DNA of 43,226 bases from an uncultured Sulfitobacter sp. GTDB taxonomy: Bacteria > Pseudomonadota > Alphaproteobacteria > Rhodobacterales > Rhodobacteraceae. This document shows, piece by piece, positions 39,773 through 43,226 of this stretch. The stretch spans positions 1-43,226 of the forward strand of contig CALFWM010000016.1 of assembly GCA_937928635.1 (NCBI GenBank), read 5' to 3'. Each line of letters opens with the position of its first letter. Positions within the stretch are counted from its first letter, which is position 1. The notes under the pieces are model-generated. The model saw nothing but the letters and a program-made list of their open reading frames with translations, was not told where the DNA came from and did not search any database. The position numbers were made by a program, and so were the translations under genes.

Positions 39773-41901
39773 GGTCGCAGACACCGACCAGCTGACACAG
39801 ATCATCAAGACCGGGACGCCTGCCGCCTGTGTAAAATTTCTGGCCCCGCTTGCCCCAAACGAGCGCGCCGCTTTTGGCAAAACCGCGATGACGCTGTTCA
39901 TGGAGTGGGACAAGGCGCATGAGGCCGCGCTGGCCGATGGAAGACCGCGCACCGAGGTCCGGCCCGACGTCGCACGCGTTGCAGTTCTGTGCACGGCAAG
40001 CCTCAGTCAGGTCAAATCCTGCGGATGGAACATCTGCCTCACTCCCGCGCTGATGCTGGAGGCCTTTGCGCAGGTGCGCCCCGATTGGCTAGACGATTGG
40101 GTCACGTTCATGTTGGAGGACAGCCCCTTTAACCTGCACCGCGTGCGCAATCTGTGGGAAAATGGGTTATACGCAAAACCGGACAGCGCCGCTTATGTTC
40201 TGGCCCTGTTTGTCGCACCGCGCAACATGCATTGGCCGGGCCCGGTGACCGCACACGCCAAGATGCATTGGAAAGACCTCAAACCCTTGGCTGAACGTTT
40301 GCAGGCCCAATCCGATGTCATTCCTGACCCGTGGCGGTTGTTTGACGTTGAGGGCAACGGAGAGTTCAGCCTGGCCGCCTATGACAAATACAGCGGGCCA
40401 GATCAGTCTTGGGCGCGTACCCTGCAAACGCTGTCAGAACAAGGGCTGATGGCGCGTGAACGTGTGTTGGATGCCACTCTTTACGTGCTCATGCGTGATT
40501 TTGCGCAGTTCCGCGCGGGGTGCAGACAAACCCGCCGATTTTGACGCGCGCATTTGCCCCCTAGCCAAACGTGCGGGTCAAATTCTGACTTCCGCAACGG
40601 ATACAAACCTGCGCTACTGCCTTGCACATTTGGCAGATCAGTACTGCCGCAACTCCCCACCCACTTTGCCAGAGCGAATGTCGTTTGGATCCATGGTGTC
40701 ATTGGGTTGGGCCTACAAAGGCACCAATTTGGGGGTGCATAATTTCGTCACCACCTTTCTCAAACGCAATGGTGACATTCTGGGTCAGGTGCAGGTTGGG
40801 CATGCCCTGCCGATACTCTGCGCCCCAACCCATGAACACGGCATGATCACGCCCGCGGCTTTGGTGACACGGCTTACCCATTACGAGGCGGCAAAGGTGC
40901 CGCCCTCTCCTTACGATATGACCTTGGCGCTGCTCCGGTTAGACGCAGAGGGCCGGGATGATGCACGCGCGGGCCTGCGCCCGGACAATGAGATGATGCG
41001 TGCACTGACCTTTGCCCTTGGCGGAGAGATGCAGATTGGCAAAACCAAATGGCTGTGGGTGGCTGCGGCGGCGGCGCGAAACGACCGCAAAGACACGCCG
41101 CGCATTGCAAAATTATCAGGCGTCAGCGCCCCTGACGTGGGCTGTGTGGCACGCTATCAATTCGTCGCATCGTGCCGAAAAAGCGTCCCATATTCCTTTC
41201 CCCAGGTCCGTGTAAGAACCACACCACCGATCAAAAAAATGCTGCCCAACACCTATTTAACTGGTCTGTTTCACCTGACCACCGTAGGCGCATTCAACGG
41301 CAGCGTCAGTGGCCATCAGGCTGATGACATCCGCTGGGCCGGCACCCTTTGGCCGCAAAATCTGGAACCGTTTTTTGCCCAGGGCATTTGCCTCTTTGAT
41401 GCGGCGCAAAAACTTTCAAACTCACCATTCGCGGCCTTTGTCGAACCAATTCTCACCGCGCGCACCGCCCTTGGCCCTATGGGGCACAATCTACTGGCGC
41501 TTTATCTGGCAAGCACCGATGGTGCGGTGCGCGGTTTAGCGGTTGAGGGGCTGATCACCTGTATAGAACGCGATCTTTTGGATGTTGAAACATTTGCCGG
41601 GGCCACCCGCAGGCTGATTGCGGATGCGCGTTTTCCGGCCACGCGGTGGCGGCGCAGCTTTGCGCAGGTCGCAAAGGTCACACCGCACCATGCGCAACAG
41701 ATCGCGGCCATTCTCACGTAGGTTGTTCAGTTTGATCCCGATGATTTCCCTCATGATCTGGGCGGGTTGTTGGAACTGCCGTTTGAACTCTGCGTCGAAA
41801 CCCGGCAAAAACTGTCTGACCCGGTCACACGGGAATTCCTGAGCGCGCTGCGGGTTGGGGGAAAGACTGCTACATATTCAAGACGATTGCTTGCACTTTG
41901 A
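39765..41901 (+). pseudogene. DUF6493-like protein, frameshift and in-frame stop
   Basis: An open frame from ATG 39765 runs to 40544 and continues in the +1 frame from about 40517 (GADKPADFDARICPLAKRAG) to a TAG at 41719-41721. After the TAG the same frame stays open for 59 codons of protein-like sequence (VVQFDPDDFPHDLGGLLELP, ending GGKTATYSRRLLAL), which looks like the original C-terminus. Near the frame change, about a dozen residues expected after FRAG seem to be missing. The overall helical-repeat character and the position after a SWIM gene suggest the DUF6493 family, of unknown function. With two lesions it is very likely dead. The frame change might be a sequencing error, but the TAG is a separate lesion. 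Confidence 0.65.
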
Positions 41902-41958
41902 CTAGCACCCACCCCTATTGGCATTGCCCGGTGCCATCCATGCGAAAAGGAGATTTTC

Positions 41959-42375
41959 ATGTCACCTCATAACCAGGCAGACCCGCTAAGCGTCACCATC
42001 CGCGACGAAAGCGTGCCGCGCAGCGAAGTGGTGGACGCGCTGTTGCAGCTGTCCTCTGGCGAACTGCGTGCGCGCGATCTGATCACGGAGCGGGTGCGGA
42101 CGGAGTGGGATCGCAAACTGCGCAATCTACAGGGCCACGCGACCCGCACCCTTGTAGAGCCAATGAAAAAAGAGACCGCCCTGAACGGGGAACCTAAAAA
42201 GCCCGGACCTGCGGATGTGGACAAGCAGATCGACGTGGCGCTGGACGCATTTGAAAGCAACGGGTTCATCCTGTTGGTGGATGACCAGCAGATCGAAACA
42301 CTGGATACTCCATTGTCACTGACGCCTGACTCGGTGGTGACATTCCTCAGACTGACACCTTTGGTAGGGGGTTGA
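41959..42375 (+). CDS. Ubiquitin-like beta-grasp protein with C-terminal Gly-Gly
   Basis: A 138-residue protein with an excellent ribosome-binding site (AAAAGGAGA, 7 nt before ATG). The N-terminal SVTIRDESVPRSEVVDALL and the helix ARDLITERVRTEWDRKL, then after a Lys/Pro-rich insert the helix VDKQIDVALDAFESNG, the strand FILLVDDQQIETLD, and SLTPDSVVTFLRLTPLVGG, form a plausible beta-grasp fold with an insertion. The last residues T-P-L-V-G-G directly before the stop look like the C-termini of MoaD, ThiS and ubiquitin-like modifiers, whose Gly-Gly is adenylated and conjugated. No E1-like gene is visible in this window. It ends 2 bp before the next gene, so the two form an operon. The fold is an inference; the Gly-Gly end is seen directly. 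Confidence 0.72.
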   Translation: MSPHNQADPLSVTIRDESVPRSEVVDALLQLSSGELRARDLITERVRTEWDRKLRNLQGHATRTLVEPMKKETALNGEPKKPGPADVDKQIDVALDAFESNGFILLVDDQQIETLDTPLSLTPDSVVTFLRLTPLVGG

Positions 42376-42377
42376 TC

Positions 42378-43226
42378 ATGCGCAGCGCGCCAACCCTGCA
42401 AAAGCACTTTTGCAGCGCTCCCAATGTGGCGGGTCCGTCTGAGGCCACCGAATTGGGCAGCTTATGTGCCACAATCCACCGCGAGCTGATAGAAGGCGCG
42501 CCCGACCAATATGAGCTGAAAACAAGCGTCAGCCCTGCCTACATCGCGCTGAAAAAACAACCCCAGCAGCAGGCGCGGGTGGCACGGTTCTTGTTTGAAA
42601 ACCGCCATCACATTATCCGCCCTCTCAAAACGGATGATACTTGGTTCCACAACCAATGGCCGGGGTATTTTCTGTTCGTCAACCTGATGCGCGCGAACCT
42701 GCAGCTTGAGGCAGACAAATTGCTGGATTGGATCATCGAGCTAAAAGAAGACACCCGCGCAAGCAGCAGCACCTATCCCATGGGTTACGAAAACTGGCCC
42801 ATCGGATTTATGATGCAGCAGGTTGAGCGTAAGGCGAAAAAACGTCCGCTGCCCGACGCCGCGCTCGAAAAATTGCGGACCATCAGCAACTGGCCCGAAA
42901 TGACCACCGAACCGGGCAGCAGCTACTACGGCACTGATTTTGGGAAGGTTGGCAAACGGATTGAGGCCATCCTGCGCGCCCATGACGGTACGAGCCCTGA
43001 TGTTGTGCCCTACAAAAAACTCTCAGGCGATCAATTTGGCGCAGCACTTGAGCGCAAACTGGCGCTAATGGATCACGAAAGCGCAATACCGCATCACCAA
43101 TTGATGAACCACGCGGCCTCCGCCGCAGGGGGAAAACCGACACAGAAGTTTGAACGTGCCAGTACAGCGCTCAAAACCGACCTTGGCAAGGAATGGCTGC
43201 GGACAACCTTGCAAGACTATCTGGGC
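42378..43226 (+). CDS. Large partner protein, N-terminal part, DUF4132-like (runs off right edge)
   Basis: From ATG 42378 the frame is open for 283 codons to the window edge. There is no signal peptide and no membrane helix; the sequence is helical and charged. HHQLMNHAASAAGGKPTQKF with the following helix (EWLRTTLQDYLG) resembles the N-terminal region of large DUF4132-type proteins, which I recall as beginning with alpha-helical repeats, but I cannot confirm this. Its WFHNQWPGYFLFVNLMRANL and YENWPIGFMMQQVERKAKKR stretches are unfamiliar. The 2-bp gap to the Gly-Gly protein implies joint function, possibly as the target, carrier or enzyme for that modifier. The rest of the gene is needed to say more. 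Confidence 0.6.
   Translation, partial: MRSAPTLQKHFCSAPNVAGPSEATELGSLCATIHRELIEGAPDQYELKTSVSPAYIALKKQPQQQARVARFLFENRHHIIRPLKTDDTWFHNQWPGYFLFVNLMRANLQLEADKLLDWIIELKEDTRASSSTYPMGYENWPIGFMMQQVERKAKKRPLPDAALEKLRTISNWPEMTTEPGSSYYGTDFGKVGKRIEAILRAHDGTSPDVVPYKKLSGDQFGAALERKLALMDHESAIPHHQLMNHAASAAGGKPTQKFERASTALKTDLGKEWLRTTLQDYLG

Noticed and set aside
1..43226. tRNA, rRNA, riboswitch and integrase/attachment-site search
   Set aside because: Reading the intergenic gaps by eye gave no cloverleaf, rRNA segment, known riboswitch core or integrase gene. A covariance-model scan was not possible here.

Overview
The window looks like a chromosomal segment of a marine alphaproteobacterium of the Rhodobacteraceae (Roseobacter group). 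This rests on GC-rich codon use, a GlpSTPQUV-type glycerol transporter with its small DUF2160 subunit, a trimethylamine-dehydrogenase-like flavoenzyme beside a PotABCD-type transporter, and RTX proteins. It is a family-level judgement made without a database search. I see no rRNA, tRNA or CRISPR array.

Region 1 (1-12.4 kb) is a surface-glycan or cell-surface modification locus. The minus strand carries a MOP-type flippase, a nucleotidyltransferase-kinase fusion translationally coupled to a HAD phosphatase, remnants of a metallo-beta-lactamase-fold gene, a methyltransferase-like protein and the start of an ATP-grasp gene that leaves the left edge. Divergently, the plus strand carries a CgeB-like glycosyltransferase, an unrecognised GT-B-like protein, a TylF-type methyltransferase and a GNAT acetyltransferase. 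A radical SAM enzyme and a stand-alone IspD-like cytidylyltransferase follow on the minus strand. Region 2 (12.4-15.7 kb) is an RTX protein with five ~86-residue modules ahead of classic calcium-binding nonapeptides, then about 1 kb without a convincing gene.

Region 3 (15.7-23 kb) is a minus-strand glycerol uptake operon: glpD remnant, glpS, glpT, glpP, glpQ, glpU, glpV. glpD is a decayed pseudogene. Between glpQ and glpU sits a small GIY-YIG nuclease gene bracketed by inverted, individually palindromic repeats, which looks like a mobile palindrome-nuclease unit. Region 4 (23-27 kb) holds a GGDEF-EAL protein, the tail of a pirin gene, a tandem GNAT protein and the first 29 codons of a LysR gene.

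Region 5 (27-38 kb) is a catabolic module for an unidentified nitrogen compound: a flavin monooxygenase, RidA, DUF1028, a LysR regulator, a trimethylamine-dehydrogenase-like enzyme, an M20 deacetylase and a PotABCD-type importer. The motif TTAGG-N5-CCTAA occurs in three intergenic regions of this module (four sites), so I infer one LysR regulon.

Region 6 (38.4-43.2 kb) has a SWIM zinc-finger gene and a DUF6493-like gene, both broken by frameshifts or stops. They are followed by an intact pair: a 138-residue protein ending in Leu-Val-Gly-Gly that resembles a ubiquitin-like beta-grasp protein, and the N-terminal part of a large partner (DUF4132-like) that leaves the right edge. This pair is the best candidate for a poorly described system. 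Seven broken genes in 43 kb point to a genome losing genes, or to some sequencing indels.
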